Below are positions 11,267 to 22,811 of a stretch of DNA of 64,000 nt, one piece after another (positions within the stretch are counted from its first letter, which is position 1; every line of letters starts with the position of its first letter). Below the pieces are notes generated by a model that saw nothing but the letters and a program-made list of their open reading frames with translations, ran no database searches and was not told the origin of the DNA. Position numbers and translations under genes: made by a program. This stretch comes from Phascolomyces articulosus (taxonomy: Eukaryota; Mucoromycota; Mucoromycetes; Mucorales; Lichtheimiaceae): NCBI GenBank assembly GCA_025677815.1, contig JAIXMP010000050.1, positions 1 to 64,000 on the forward strand, read 5' to 3'.

Positions 11267-12912
11267 TTAATACTCGACCTCGGCATCCTCAATTTCAGAA
11301 TCGCCCAAAGAATCAGAACCCACTTCTTCATAATCCTTTTCAAGGGCAGCCAAATCCTCACGGGCTTCCGAGAATTCACCTTCTTCCATACCTTCACCGA
11401 CATACCAGTGAACAAAAGCACGCTTGGCATACATCAAATCAAACTTATGATCCAAACGAGCCCAAGCTTCGGCAATAGCTGTGGTGTTGCTCAACATACA
11501 AATAGCACGTTGGACTTCGGCCAAGTCACCACCAGGGACAACGGTAGGACGTTGGTGGTTGATACCGACCTTGAAACCAGTAGGACACCAATCGACAAAT
11601 TGAATGGTACGCTTGGTCTTGATGGAAGCAATAGCAGCATTGGTATCCTTTGGAACAACATCACCACGGTACAACAAACAACAAGCCATGTACTTGCCAT
11701 TGCGAGGATCACACTTGACCATTTGGTTGTTGGGTTCAAAGCAAGAGTAAGTGATTTCAGGCACCGACATTTGTTCGTGGTAAGCCTTGGCAGCTGAAAT
11801 AATGGGAGCATAAGTGACCAAGGGGAAATGAATACGAGGATAAGGGACCAAGTTAGTTTGGAATTCGTTCAAATCGACGTTCAAAGAACCATCGAAACGA
11901 AGTGAAGCAGTAATGGAAGATACGACTTGAGCGATCAAACGGTTCAAGTTGGCATAAGTAGGGCGTTCAATGTCCAAGTTACGACGGCAAATGTCATAAA
12001 TGGCTTCATTATCCACCATAAAAGCACAGTCAGAGTGTTCCAAAGTGGTATGGGTGGTCAAGATGGAGTTGTAAGGCTCAACTACAGCAGTGGAGACTTG
12101 AGGGGCAGGGTAAACACTGAATTCAAGCTTGGATTTCTTGCCATAATCAACGGAAAGACGTTCCATCAAAAGCGCGCCGAAACCCGAACCAGTACCACCA
12201 CCAAAGGAGTGGAAGACCAAGAAACCTTGTAAACCACTGCAGTTATCGGCAAGTTTACGGACACGGTCCAAGACAGTATCGACGAGTTCCTTACCAACAG
12301 TGTAGTGACCACGAGCATAGTTGTTTGCAGCATCTTCCTTACCAGTAATCAATTGTTCTATATATCATGGTATTTTTTTTTTGTAAATATAATATAAAAG
12401 TAAAAAGGAGATAGAAGCAAGGAGAAAGACAAAAGGAAAAAGGGATATAAAACGGAGGTTATGGTTTTCTTTTTACCTGGATGGAAGAGTTGACGGTAAG
12501 TACCAGTACGGACTTCATCGACAACAGTGGGTTCTAAATCTGCAAACACGGTACGAGGGACATGTTTACCAGCACTTGTTTCACTAAAGAAAGTATCAAA
12601 GGAATGATCCGTTGTCTCCTGTTCGCCAGGGATGCGTCCATCAGGTTGAATACCATGTTCCATACAGTACTAAACATAGTTTACGGATGCGTGAGTTTAC
12701 ATCATATTACTGTTCCCTTTTTTATTTATTTAAAAGCTCTTATTACTACTATTACTACTTACAAGTTCCCAACAAGCGTTACCGATTTGAATACCGGCCT
12801 ATATAAAGAAAAAGATAAAAGATGAGTTTATCTTTCACCTATTTCCGTCTTTTTCAAAAATATAAAGTGTCAAACCTACTTGACCAACGTGAACAGAAAT
12901 GATTTCTCTCAT
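11267..12912 (-). CDS. Alpha-tubulin
   Basis: Four exons on the minus strand: 12912-12880, 12798-12763, 12669-12477, 12357-11267, in phase, giving 450 residues, the family's normal length. The two 5' exons encode only 11 and 12 residues, an arrangement common in fungal tubulins. The N-terminus is [11 protein letters not shown], which contains the autoregulatory MREI tetrapeptide of alpha-tubulin. GGGTGSG is the GTP-binding tubulin signature, LNEFQTN carries the catalytic Glu that triggers hydrolysis of GTP on beta-tubulin, and the chain ends in an acidic tail EDAEVEY with the detyrosinatable terminal Tyr. Residue 40, the usual acetylated Lys, is Gln here. It polymerises with beta-tubulin into microtubules. 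Confidence 0.97.
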
Positions 12913-13717
12913 GATAATAAAGTGTGTGTATTATTTATTTGAAATGGGTGTTAATGTTAAAAAAAAGTGGTGTTGAAGTGAAAGTCCAAGATTAGGGTGA
13001 ACGTTAAAGAAAAAAAAGAAAAAAAAAAGAAATTCAAAAAAAAGAATAGTACCCGTCCTTTTATATTAGTTACATGGTGATGGGTTTGCTTGAATTTGCT
13101 ACACTCAGAAAAAGGGCTAAAAGGATTATTTTTGAATATTTTTGGTAAAGTGTCTTTTTTTTTATAAGCGCCCGCCATCATGCATATCACGTTCTTTTAG
13201 TTGCACCAAAAAAAAACATACTTTTTTTTGACTCCCACACACATAAACACATAACACGCTAATAAAAACCAACCCACACCCCCATCCTATTCCGTCTAAT
13301 TGCTTTTTATCCCGCACTATTATGTCACACATTTTTATTATCAATGTCAAATAATACGAAAGAAACATGGGTAAGGTTTATTATAACAAGTAGTTCCAAT
13401 GTGAAACCATGAGTTTTCGTGAAACTTTAGATTAAAAATACATACAGAAAATTTTGATATCAAAAATTCACTTCAATCATAAAAACCCCCTTTTCTTCTT
13501 CTTTTCCTCCCTTTAAACTAAGGAATATTCCCTTCTTCAGCCCCTTATGTGTCTATATGCATAGGAAGGGAAAATTTTGCATTTGTTGTTATTATATGAT
13601 CCCGAATTGAACAAGTCATCTTAATTAATATTATGACTAAACCAGTTACAAAGTGATATAGAAAGGCTATTTTATAACATGAAAACAAAACAAAATACAA
13701 ATCTAATAGAATGATGA
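12913..13717. other. Alpha-tubulin promoter region / 3' flank of TGT
   Basis: An 0.8-kb region upstream of the alpha-tubulin start (transcribed leftwards) and downstream of the TGT stop. It contains long A/T tracts but no supported ORF. I could not identify a clear TATA box or other defined regulatory element. Confidence 0.4.
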
Positions 13718-15449
13718 TCATGATGATGCCATTAAATCAACACCGACACTTTGAAGGGCATTCACAGCCCAAACAGGATATCGGCTTTTATCACCGAAAT
13801 AGTTGGCAAAAAATCGAATCACGAAAGCCGGAAATTCATCCCGAATAATGGCTTCCCGCATTTGTCGCATCAATCGTAATTGAAATGCAACGTTATGTAC
13901 AGATACTAAATGACATCCAACTGTATCTTTGGTAGTTACCAAGTGAACATAAGATCTAGTATAATTTTTACAGGTTGGACAATCACATCCTTCTTCGATA
14001 GGTCCAAAATCATTGGCAAATTTACCCGATTTCAAGGATAAAATACCATTCATCGTCAGTGCATTACCAAATCTCTATACAATTATATCCAATTCCATCA
14101 GTTTAAAAAATTCATTATAAAAAGTAAATAGAAATGTAGGTTGATGACTTACAGCTGTACGCGTTGGATAAACACAATCAAACATATCAACACCTAATGC
14201 AACACATACAACTAAATCTTCTGCATATCTATACATTTATATATAAAAATGTTACAAAACCTTCTTTTTCTTCCTCTTTTAACTTATCCAATAAAAAAGA
14301 CTTACCCAACACCCATACAATAAATAGGTTTTGTCTTTGGTAAAAGATCTGTACATAATGTAACACTAATAATATATGTAAAACCTGTCAATAGATAGAT
14401 CGACATAATCATCACCATAGTAACAACAGAAAGAACAACAACTTACATTTGCCAAAATACATCTTTTTCTTCGCCACCACTTAATCCACCCACCGCATAA
14501 CCTGGGGTATCACGTTTTACCATTTCTTCTACACATTGTCGTCTTAAATCCTTATTCAAACCACCTTGGATAATCGCAAATAAGTTTTGTCGATCTTGAT
14601 TTTTATGAGCTGCAATACATCGATCCAACCACCGAATCGATCGCCACATGGCTTCTTCTACACGTGGTCCAGTTGTCAACGAAGAGATCACATCATCCAA
14701 TTGCATCATAATATCTGCTCCAATTGAGTTTTGTAATGAAATTGAATGTTCGGGTGTTAACATCATTAATGATCCATCGTGAGGTGATGCAAATTGAACA
14801 CCTTCCTATAATTAATCAATAACCTTCAATCAATATCTATATTCAGATATAAAGGAAAACTCCTTTTTTATTCACCTGTTAACTTACCTCTGTGATTTTT
14901 GCTAATTTTAATAATGATACCATTTGAAAACCTCCACTATCCTATGTGATATAAAAATTCATATATAAGTTATATTGGCTGACTATGCTTCTATAAGAAG
15001 AAAGTTATTCGCTTTTTTTTTTCTTTTTTTACCGTCAAAAGATTACGATTCCACATTTGAAACTTGTGTGCACCTCCTACTTTATCTAAAGTTTCTTGAC
15101 CTGGTTTCAAACCCTAAATATAAGGGGAAGAAATTAAGGGGAAGGAAGGGAAAGATATTAAATTATGTCAAAAGTCATGATCTTTGTTGAATCGTCTTCT
15201 CTCCAAAATAAGAATAATTCTATATACCAAATGATAAGTATTGTTGAGCATAATTTGACAGTTCAGATCATCGAGTTGTTTAGGTGTGATTCCTTTTAAT
15301 GTGCCTTGAGTACCAACAGGCATAAATACGGGTGTGTTGACTGGACCATGGGGTAATGTTAATAACGATGCCTTGGCTTTGGTTGTTGAACAACGAGCAA
15401 TCGATTCAAATGTGAGTGCGCTCTTCATTGGACTCAATGTCAGTCTCAA
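13718..15449 (-). CDS. QTRT1: Queuine tRNA-ribosyltransferase catalytic subunit (eukaryotic TGT)
   Basis: Seven exons, all GT-AG and in phase: 15449-15228, 15113-15033, 14941-14888, 14805-14447, 14365-14306, 14228-14153, 14074-13718, giving 402 residues, as for the human enzyme. It exchanges the wobble guanine of GUN-anticodon tRNAs (Asp, Asn, His, Tyr) for queuine. Visible signatures: [28 protein letters not shown] (Asp102, general acid/base), [22 protein letters not shown], and [17 protein letters not shown] with the nucleophile Asp in the ~273-276 pair. The zinc site is C-D-C-P-T-C plus the His of SVHNVAF. No intron falls within the last exon, which carries the zinc site. Met8 is an alternative start; the upstream Met is kept by default. 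The QTRT2 partner is not in the window. Confidence 0.95.
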
Positions 15450-16000
15450 AAAATAAAAAATAAAAATTGTAGGTCAAAAAAAAATCTACATGAAAAATGA
15501 GGCGGAGTTGTCAAGCTTCTATTGTTGGATCGTGATAATCTGTACCTTAGCTAATATGAAACTTGGGGAATAGAAAACAAACGAAAAAATTGACTATAGG
15601 TTACAATAGATGATATTTAATCTTGGTATAATATGATACACACTCAAGTATTCAAAAATGCACGCTAGTTTCCCATGTAAGAAAATCGTCGTTGTAAAAA
15701 AATCAATATCAGAAGTGTATTTATGCAACAGGAAAGGTAGCAAGTATACTGTATCCAACACCACTATATTACCCACATTTAGAATAAATGATGGTTACAG
15801 TGTTTCCACTCTCACTTGGACAAATTTTTGAAGAAGTTGGTTGGATTTTTCAAAAAAAATTGATCACATTCTTGAAAAATCAATTGGTCACTTTTTTGAG
15901 GATTTAAGTAGTGTTTTTGGTCAGTATATTATGCACAAAAAGTAGAGAATTACAAAAGTCATTGTCTTTTGTATTATAATGAACTATATATATTAGAGCT
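15450..16000. other. TGT upstream region
   Basis: No coding sequence is supported here. A local quasi-repeat of TTGAAGAAGTT/TTTTTCAA/TTGATCACATTCTTG phrases occurs at about 15820-15900. The small minus-strand frame at 15594-15776 lacks any recognisable feature. Confidence 0.35.
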
Positions 16001-16450
16001 TTAATAAAAGAGTATAAACGCGTCTCTTTTTTTCTTGTTTGATCTGAGAGCCGCAGAGTCATCGTCATAATAGCTGTCAATACTAATATTGTCCATAACA
16101 TTGGTCGATGTTGTTATCTTGTTAACGTCAATAGCCAAATCATTATTATCATCATCATACATTGTCGTAGCGATTGTCGGTCGGCAACGATGACAGAAAA
16201 AATAATAAGCATGTATTGTCATTTTGAGCGGTTTGAAACAAAGGTATAAGCATAAAGATGGGCTCCAAATACTTGGATTATAACATATTGGAAATAGCAA
16301 AGGAATAGCACTATTTCTTAAATTTGCTTTATAATGATTCTCGGAACCACGATAAGACAAACAAGCAACCACTAAACAAAAATAAATTACAGGTATCCAA
16401 ATAAATAGGGGCATAATAGTGCAAAGAAAAGACACTGCAAGAGTTTTCAT
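16001..16450 (-). CDS. Small Cys-containing membrane protein, unknown
   Basis: A 149-codon frame with no intron evidence. Residues 1-32 form one long hydrophobic segment (TLAVSFLCTIMPLFIW, IPVIYFCLVVACL), either signal-anchor or two short helices. A middle block rich in Cys, Pro and aromatic residues follows and contains FKPLKMTIHAYYFFCHRC. The tail is hydrophilic, Asp/Asn-rich and acidic (MYDDDNNDLAIDVN, SYYDDDSAAL), ending in lysines. The phrase K-P-(L/I)-K-M followed by aromatic and Cys pairs recurs in the minus-strand gene at 30.8 kb (KPIKMCNNYVCRFCC), and both have Asp/Ser-rich tails, so the two may be distant paralogs. The function is unknown. Confidence 0.45.
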   Translation of the reverse strand: MKTLAVSFLCTIMPLFIWIPVIYFCLVVACLSYRGSENHYKANLRNSAIPLLFPICYNPSIWSPSLCLYLCFKPLKMTIHAYYFFCHRCRPTIATTMYDDDNNDLAIDVNKITTSTNVMDNISIDSYYDDDSAALRSNKKKRDAFILFY

Positions 16451-17315
16451 GAATTGAGTGCAAGTTTAATTGAACGCTATGCCATTAAAAAAAACGAGGC
16501 ATGGTTTACTAGAACTATTAGATCATTTTTTATTAATATTTTATCCATACATATTATTACCTTTTGCATGGAAATATATCAGATCAAAGAAACACTACAC
16601 ATGATAAAAAATATAGTCTACTAGAACTACTACGATTATAGGAATGCACTGATTAGGTTGTGTGTAGTTGAGTATCTCCACTTGTTACTACTAGTTCGTC
16701 TAAAACCTAAATCAAAAATGTGTCTTTTCAATATAAGATGAGACGGCTTATTGGATGAATAATATTTAGGTACATATAATATTATGAGTTACCCTTTGCC
16801 CTATGGTGGAAATAATAACACAGGATCAAAAATTTTCAATAAGGTTTACCACTGGGGAATATTATGGAGGAAGGTAAAGGACCTTATATTCCCCACTATC
16901 GATAAAATCTTAATCTTTTTTTATCCCTATGCTCCTTGATAATGGTTGAGATACTTTGGAGATCCTTGTCAAAACATAAAAATAGAATAGTATTCTTTAT
17001 TATCACTATCATCCATATGATCAAAAATAGGTGGAAAATATAATTATTTTGTGTAAATAAAGAATCATGACCTGTAAATTGTATTTCATAGATGATTGAA
17101 CAATTTATAGGACAACAAGAGAAGAAAGCAATAATTGAGAGTGTGTAAAAAACATCGAAGCTAACCATCCAAAGTTTACTTGCAGGTCGAACAAAGAAGT
17201 AGCACGAAATGGGGGCTACATGCATGTGTTTAAAAATAAACATCTGTTAATAATAAGCAAACCTTCAAGAAAATATGACTTCCCTTTTGTTAGTTATTAA
17301 AATAATTGTTTTGAA
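16451..17315. other. AT-rich interval with one weak minus-strand ORF
   Basis: The only long frame is minus-strand 16896-17243 (115 codons). It is hydrophobic and rich in Cys, Ile and Phe (VFYTLSIIAFFSCCPINC; FLIIWMIVIIKNTILFL). It could encode a small membrane protein like its neighbour, but there is no family resemblance and the composition is what AT-rich noise also gives. It is left unassigned. Confidence 0.25.
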
Positions 17316-17475
17316 GTGAACCCAATCGTTCAAAGATGACTACGTTCCTATTATACAAACAACGTAATGTCGTTTCACAGTGAACCCAACCGTTCAAAGA
17401 TGACTACGTTCTTTGTTGCCGGCTAATTAAGTAATCCAAAGCAAATCCGACCATCAAAGAAGACTACGCTCCTAT
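17316..17475 (+). repeat. Three imperfect direct repeats, ~62-64 bp period
   Basis: Copies start at about 17316, 17380 and 17441. The shared core is GTGAACCCAAYCGTTCAAAG followed by ATGACTACGTTC; the third copy is diverged (GCAAATCCGACCATCAAAG, AAGACTACGCTC). The unit length is about 33 conserved bases with 28-31 bp spacers. Its role is unknown: possibly a worn minisatellite or clustered protein-binding sites. Confidence 0.7.
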
Positions 17476-18037
17476 GCTATTGACCAGGAGATGATGAAAG
17501 TAAATAATACACGAAACTAGAATAGGAGAGAGTAAGAGAGAGCAGTGTTGCAGTGTAGGATATAAAAAAAAGATTTTTTTCTCTTCTGGTAAGTAGTGTG
17601 ACAGTTAAATAATTTGGCTCAGTGACAATGCCTGTAGTAAAAAAATAAAAAGGAAAAATGAAGAGGAAAAAACCTGGTGATAAGACTTCAGCAACAATCG
17701 CTATTGATTTTGTTATTATGAAAGAGGGAAATACAATATATTTTGCAATACAAGAAAAAAAGGTTTGCTTGATCGGATTTTATATATGGACAGAAATGAC
17801 TATTTTTTTCTTCCTATTCGTTTGTTTTTTGGGGACCCTTATAATGTATACACAATTCCCTATCTGAGAACCAGGACAATTGGGGCTTTTAAATGGACAT
17901 CAACGACAAAATCTTTTTCTTGTTATAGAAGAATTTGTATCTGATTCTTGTGCTTGAGAATTTGTTACTGTTACTGGTGGTGCTGCCGGTAGCAGGCGTC
18001 GTGGTTATTGTTGAGGAAGAAGGGGAAGTGGATTCTG
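17476..18037. other. No clear gene
   Basis: A plus-strand frame at 17658-17867 (69 codons, Lys-rich start then hydrophobic IFFFLFVCFLGTLIMY) is the only candidate. It has no recognisable domain or splice partner. The stretch is the 3' flank of the disrupted exonuclease gene. Confidence 0.3.
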
Positions 18038-21000
18038 TTAGTAATTAGGTTGTGGAAGAAAGTTATACAGTGGATTTAAATAGTCATGCTGAGGATAGTA
18101 GCTAATGAAACCATGGTGACATAATTGCTGTGGCTGTTGATAATACTGTTGTGGATGGTGTTTTTGTGGGTTGTTTGCGGTAGAGGAGGGTGGTGATAAC
18201 ATTGGCCTTGTTGATAATTTAGTCGAATGAGGATATGTTGTTGTTGTATGTTGCTCCACAGGTATTGTTGAAACAGTGTTATCACGACGGTGCTGCACTT
18301 GCTTTTTAATGTTGTTTGTTGGGGGAGACATTGATATCATTGACTTGCGGTAACTCTTTTGCATCCACATTCGATGATATGTTTTGAGTAATTGAGGATA
18401 CTTATAATGGATGTCAAGTCCATCTGCTTTCAAATTCCGTTTTTTTTTTTTTTTTTTTTTTGCAAATTCCACATAGAGTTGATCAACGTTTCTGCTTTTC
18501 TCACTTATACTGAAAAATGATGAAACCATTTCTGAAAATCGCAACTTTTCATTCCTTGTACGCACAGGAAGTATAGCACACCTTGTTTGTTGTCGTTCAC
18601 GTAGATAATTAATTGTGGATGACGAGGTATTAAACGTGCAGTTTGCGGATGTTTTATTATTGTCAAATGGATCCATTTTTAGTTCAACAAGGAAATGAGA
18701 CGTAACAGGCACTATATCAAACGCTTCCTTATTATGGACATAACAGGAGCTATTCACCCATGATTGCCAGTGCTGAGGTAATTCTCCAACAAGCTCGAAG
18801 TATAATTGCTGTATTTCATCTTTTAACCAAACGTCATAGTGGCTATCATACACTTTACCTGTTATGTTGTAATATATAAGTTTAATTGAAAAGGATATGA
18901 CTTACATCTAGATTTCTTCTGGTTCGATATTCAGTCATCATGGCAACGGCCAATTTTGCACTTACATTGAACGGACCGAATTGTCGAATTACATTTTGAT
19001 GCACACCGCTCTCGAGCACATTTGTTCCACGGGAACACCTGTAGAGTGTAAATCCGTCAGAATCAAGACCTCTTGGGAAATAGTGTTGTACACCAACTGG
19101 ATCAGATAAATAGCCGTTTTTTATTAGCTTCAGTAAATTCGATGCCTCCCTCCAAGCATCTTGAGTAAATAGCGTTTTTTTTATTAGTTATACATGTTAC
19201 AGGGCCGAAAGTTGTTAATACGTTATAGACATCTTTTATAAGCTCTTTGCTTTGCAAGATCGACCTTCGTACTCGTAAAAGCATCCATGCTTTTCTTGTT
19301 CTATAAACTATAGGAAAAATAATGTAGATTTCATTATTTAATTGTATGTGAATAAGCATGCAAAGGTTCAAAATATAGTAATGGTAGCTTATTACCCCAT
19401 TCAAAGGACTCGCCCTTTTTTGCCAAAACATGTTTGGCGTTCGCAGCATCTTCTTTATCCATCAAAAACACTGTATCTGTAAGTACCCGTTGAAATTCTA
19501 ATCGTAAGGAGTGTTTTACAGGAATACTAATTCCCTTGAGCGCGTGCCAGGGATCCTGGAGTACATGGGATGAAGTAGATTGATCAAATGAGGAATCGTT
19601 TAGATTGCTCATTATTGGATCAAGTAGTTTTTTTCCATATTCCAATGATCGTATATCTTTTTGGTTACTGTCTGATTCTTGTAGAGGTTGAGGGTATGTG
19701 CTATCAATTTCTTCATCCTGAACCCATGATTCGTCAAGTACTGGGTCTTTAATCAACGTATTTTCATCAACAGTGTCGTCTAATTCTTCAATAGAAGTGG
19801 GCGCTGATTGATGTGAATTTGATTCGATCAAATGAATTAAGTTCTTTTGTGGGTAATAGTAATCTAATGTAGAACTGGACTGTAATTGTTGCTTGTTTAC
19901 AACCAATAAAAATGGAGGATCACCAAAATCAGAAAGAGATTTCTTGTGGATAGAGCTGATTGTAGACTTGACAAATACTTTATTAACTTCAACTACTGGT
20001 TACATTTCGTTGATATCTTTTATTTTGGGCACACTATTATTATATAGCAATGAATTATTGAATAAATTTTCCAAACATGATATATACGTATTCATATATA
20101 TAACCCAACTTGAACAAATATTGTTATAGGTTTAATACAAGTATATATACCATGATTGTTGATTTGAAATATTTCCAATTCCAATTGGACGGCACGGATC
20201 TTCGCTTAATACTATAGCTGAGTTGTCCACTTCAAGATTGACTGGTACGGTTGTTATAAGCGGTAAACTCTTTGTAGTTTCATAAATCAGAAGGCTACAC
20301 CAAGCATCGAGAGCGGCATAATTTTTTTGGTGTTCTGATAGTTGGCCACTCCATCGACTAAATCGAATATTTGGATCTTTATCGAGACGATGATTTAGCA
20401 CTTTTTCGCATATGGCTGCTAGGCCAGTCCTTTTTTTTTTTATTCCACCACGTCCCTTGCAGAATTTACCCAATTCTAATTTACCAGCGTACCTTAACCT
20501 GGGGAAGTCTCGTTGCAAGCGGCTCAAATCACCCCCCAACTTGTTTTCCAGCTTTATTGATTCGACCGTCAGAAAGTAATCTTTAAGTCCTGCTGGTAAA
20601 TTTCTGATAGGCATTTTTTATGATATATACTTTGCGCTTCCAAGCAATTTGTATTATTTCAACACGGCTGCAACTTGGTTCGTCTGGATTAAAGTACCAT
20701 TCAACATCAAATCCAATTGTTATTCCATTATTATTTGTGTTGTTGCTGTTCCCAGAGATATTTTTCAAATGTTCCAATATTGTATCAATTGCTGTTTCTA
20801 TTTGAATTACTGTTGTATGGTATTCCACCGACACATCTTCTGATAATTGTAAAAATGGTAGTTGTTGCTCGTTGGTGCCTTCATGTTGTGTATTATGAAA
20901 AAACTCCATATTTTTATTTAGCGTATGAAAACATTTGTCAAAAAAATTCTTGTCAGAATCTACCTTATCCGTATACAAAAATTGTGGTAGTGGATGGCCA

Positions 21001-22189
21001 TGAAATACTAATGATTGTCTTATTCCAACCGTGCTGTCATAAGTATGCTGCATTGATGTACTTGGAACAAATGCCTAAAAGTATATTTCTTTATATTCGT
21101 TTAGAAATGTCAACATTCCTCCAAAAATCTTCAATCCATTTACTATCGCCAAATGCTTTATAACCCATTAATTTAACCTATTAGAATCATATAAAAACCA
21201 TGAATTACAACTACAACTGTTTATCATGGTCATTTAAATAAAAAACATTACTTTATGGCAGTGATCAACTTTTAATATTGTTGCTGGCAATGCTTCCGTT
21301 CGTTTATTCATAGTATCCATGTGTTCATAAATAAATGTGCTGTACATATAGGCAATATATTTCTCAGAAGGCACAGAGCTAGCATAACCGTCTGGATCAT
21401 TGAATGTAGAGAATGTTGTTGAATTCAGTTTTTTGGCTTTCCAAAGTATCTTGAGATCTTGTTGACCACCAGTAGGGATTGTAATGGTCTTTCTAATATG
21501 CTGAAACTGCGCTTCAAGTATATGGTGGCGTTTGGTGTGATTTTTGCGAAGCATATCATGAAATGGTTTTGAACCCATTGATGATTTGAATGATGGCCTC
21601 ATATGGTTCATGAGTGACTTGGACACTCCGCTTTTGAGGGATAAATAAGCTGGAAACTCGTTAGAAAGCCATTATGGTAACGAATTCAAAATACCTTCAG
21701 AATAAGGCAAAAATGTATGAGTGCAATTAGGACACTGGAGTCGGTATGTCATTATGAAAAAGTTTTGATCCAAATCTACTATTCTACGCGCACGAGGGGT
21801 TGTTGGCCACCCGTATTTTTTAAGGTCGAATTTCCTAGGACAGTCAGGACATTTTACTCCAACGAAAAGGTGCGTAAGTCAAACTAATACTCGTGACAGA
21901 TACAGGTCTTGCGGGTCGATAATGTTGTTGTTCTTATATACAGTGGTGCACAAGGAGGATCGATCCACATATTTCCATTTTTATAACACTGTGGTAAATT
22001 CTTGGGGGACTTTTCGATTTCATCAAAAAGCTTTTGCTGTAATTTATAAAAATACGCGTCAAAGTTTGGGTTAACCTTGTCGTTATTGTCATCTTCTGGA
22101 TTAATTTCGTTGTCTGGTGAAGGATGTGCTTGTTGCTGAGATATATGCTGAATAACACGGCGTTTTTGTTCGTCTTTGGCATGCCGCAT
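18038..22189 (-). pseudogene. Disrupted zinc-ribbon + RNase H-like (transposase-type) + 3'-5' exonuclease gene
   Basis: Read from 22189 (MRHAKDEQKR) leftwards, the pieces follow a family I know from fungi, often annotated DUF6729/3'-5' exonuclease. In order: an N-terminal linker; a zinc-ribbon (VGVKCPDCP, then ARRIVDLDQNFF, YRLQCPNCTHTF); a conserved helical block (AYLSLKSGVSKSLMNHMRPS); an RNase H-like core (ILKVDHCHK; AFVPSTS; FLYTDKVDSDKNFF); a WRN-like DEDDy exonuclease (TIGFDVEWYFNP with DxE; YAALDAWCS with the Y-x3-D motif); and a C-terminal conserved block (RCSRGTNVLESGVHQNVIRQ; VYDSHYDVWLKDEIQ). Plausible introns lie at 21690, 21240, 21110, 20150-20034 and 19395-19305. Lesions: frame change near 21905-21925, TGA at 21881-21879, frameshift in the T6 run 20614-20619, TAA at 20002-20000, frameshift in the T8 run 19175-19182, and a phase mismatch at the intron 18905-18859. 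Biochemical role of the family is not established; the domain mix suggests a mobile element. Confidence 0.75.
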
Positions 22190-22261
22190 CAAATTAAATA
22201 AAAAAATACTGCTATTAAATGATATATAAAAAAAAAATGTAAAAATGCAAAAGAGAACCAA

Positions 22262-22579
22262 ACGAAATAAATAAAAAGAGTTCCGGGATTACGCCCATTC
22301 TGTATATATTGGGCCATATATTGTGGTCACAAGTACAAATAAATCTTGTAACTGAGCTGTACATTGGTTGGTAGAAAATTTACCCGCTCTTTTAATCTTT
22401 TATTGAAGACTTCTATTGGACAAAACTGTTTGCTTTAACACAAATATTTACTACGGAGACCTCCAGCGAGCCAATAATTTTTATATCATATCAACACCTT
22501 GGGTTAATTTTTTTTTTGCTCGTATGGAATACATTGAACATCCCATCCTTTTATCCATTTAAATTAAAGAGATAAATGG
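22262..22579. other. 5' flank of the minisatellite / of the exonuclease relic
   Basis: This is AT-rich with no ORF. Near 22525-22555 the phrase GGAATACATTGAACATCCCATCC resembles the minisatellite phrase TTACATGCATTGAACACTTTATT, suggesting a very diverged unit. Confidence 0.35.
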
Positions 22580-22811
22580 GTACGCACCAGCAATACTATT
22601 ATGGTTTCGTTTTTTTTTCATTATTTATTTTATTTTTTTTTTCTTTTATTTTTTAATAGGTTCATGTAAAAGATGTAATCTTGTTCGTCTTGTGCGTTGG
22701 CTATTTCATTAGAATAGTATGGCATTGATCTTCCAAGGTAATTATTTTACAGCAACAAATTTTTTTTCATTTATTTTATTTTGTTCATTTTTTTTTCTTT
22801 TCATCTAACAG
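22580..22811 (+). repeat. Diverged leading unit bracketed by two intron-like spacers
   Basis: 22580-22659 starts GTACGC and ends TTTTTTAATAG after a T-rich tract. 22738-22811 starts GTAATT and ends CATCTAACAG. Between them, 22660-22737 is recognisable as a diverged minisatellite unit (TTGTTCGTCTTGTGCGTTGG aligns with TTGTTTGTCTTACATGCATTG; CATTGATCTTCCAAG aligns with TGGATCACCAAG). Both spacers look like short spliceosomal introns on the plus strand, so the array may derive from exonic or spliced non-coding RNA sequence. Confidence 0.5.

Noticed and set aside
11408..12232. Plus-strand ORFs opposite alpha-tubulin (129 and 101 codons)
   Set aside because: Antisense shadows of the strongly biased tubulin coding sequence.
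20371..21163. Plus-strand ORFs at 20371-20586, 20620-20843 and 20717-21163
   Set aside because: Antisense to the exonuclease-domain exons, whose motifs (DxE, Y-x3-D) are clearly on the minus strand.
21845..21910. Plus-strand GTAAGT...ACAG intron-like sequence (21874-21906)
   Set aside because: It lies antisense inside the disrupted exonuclease gene; there is no plus-strand coding context, so the match is taken as chance.
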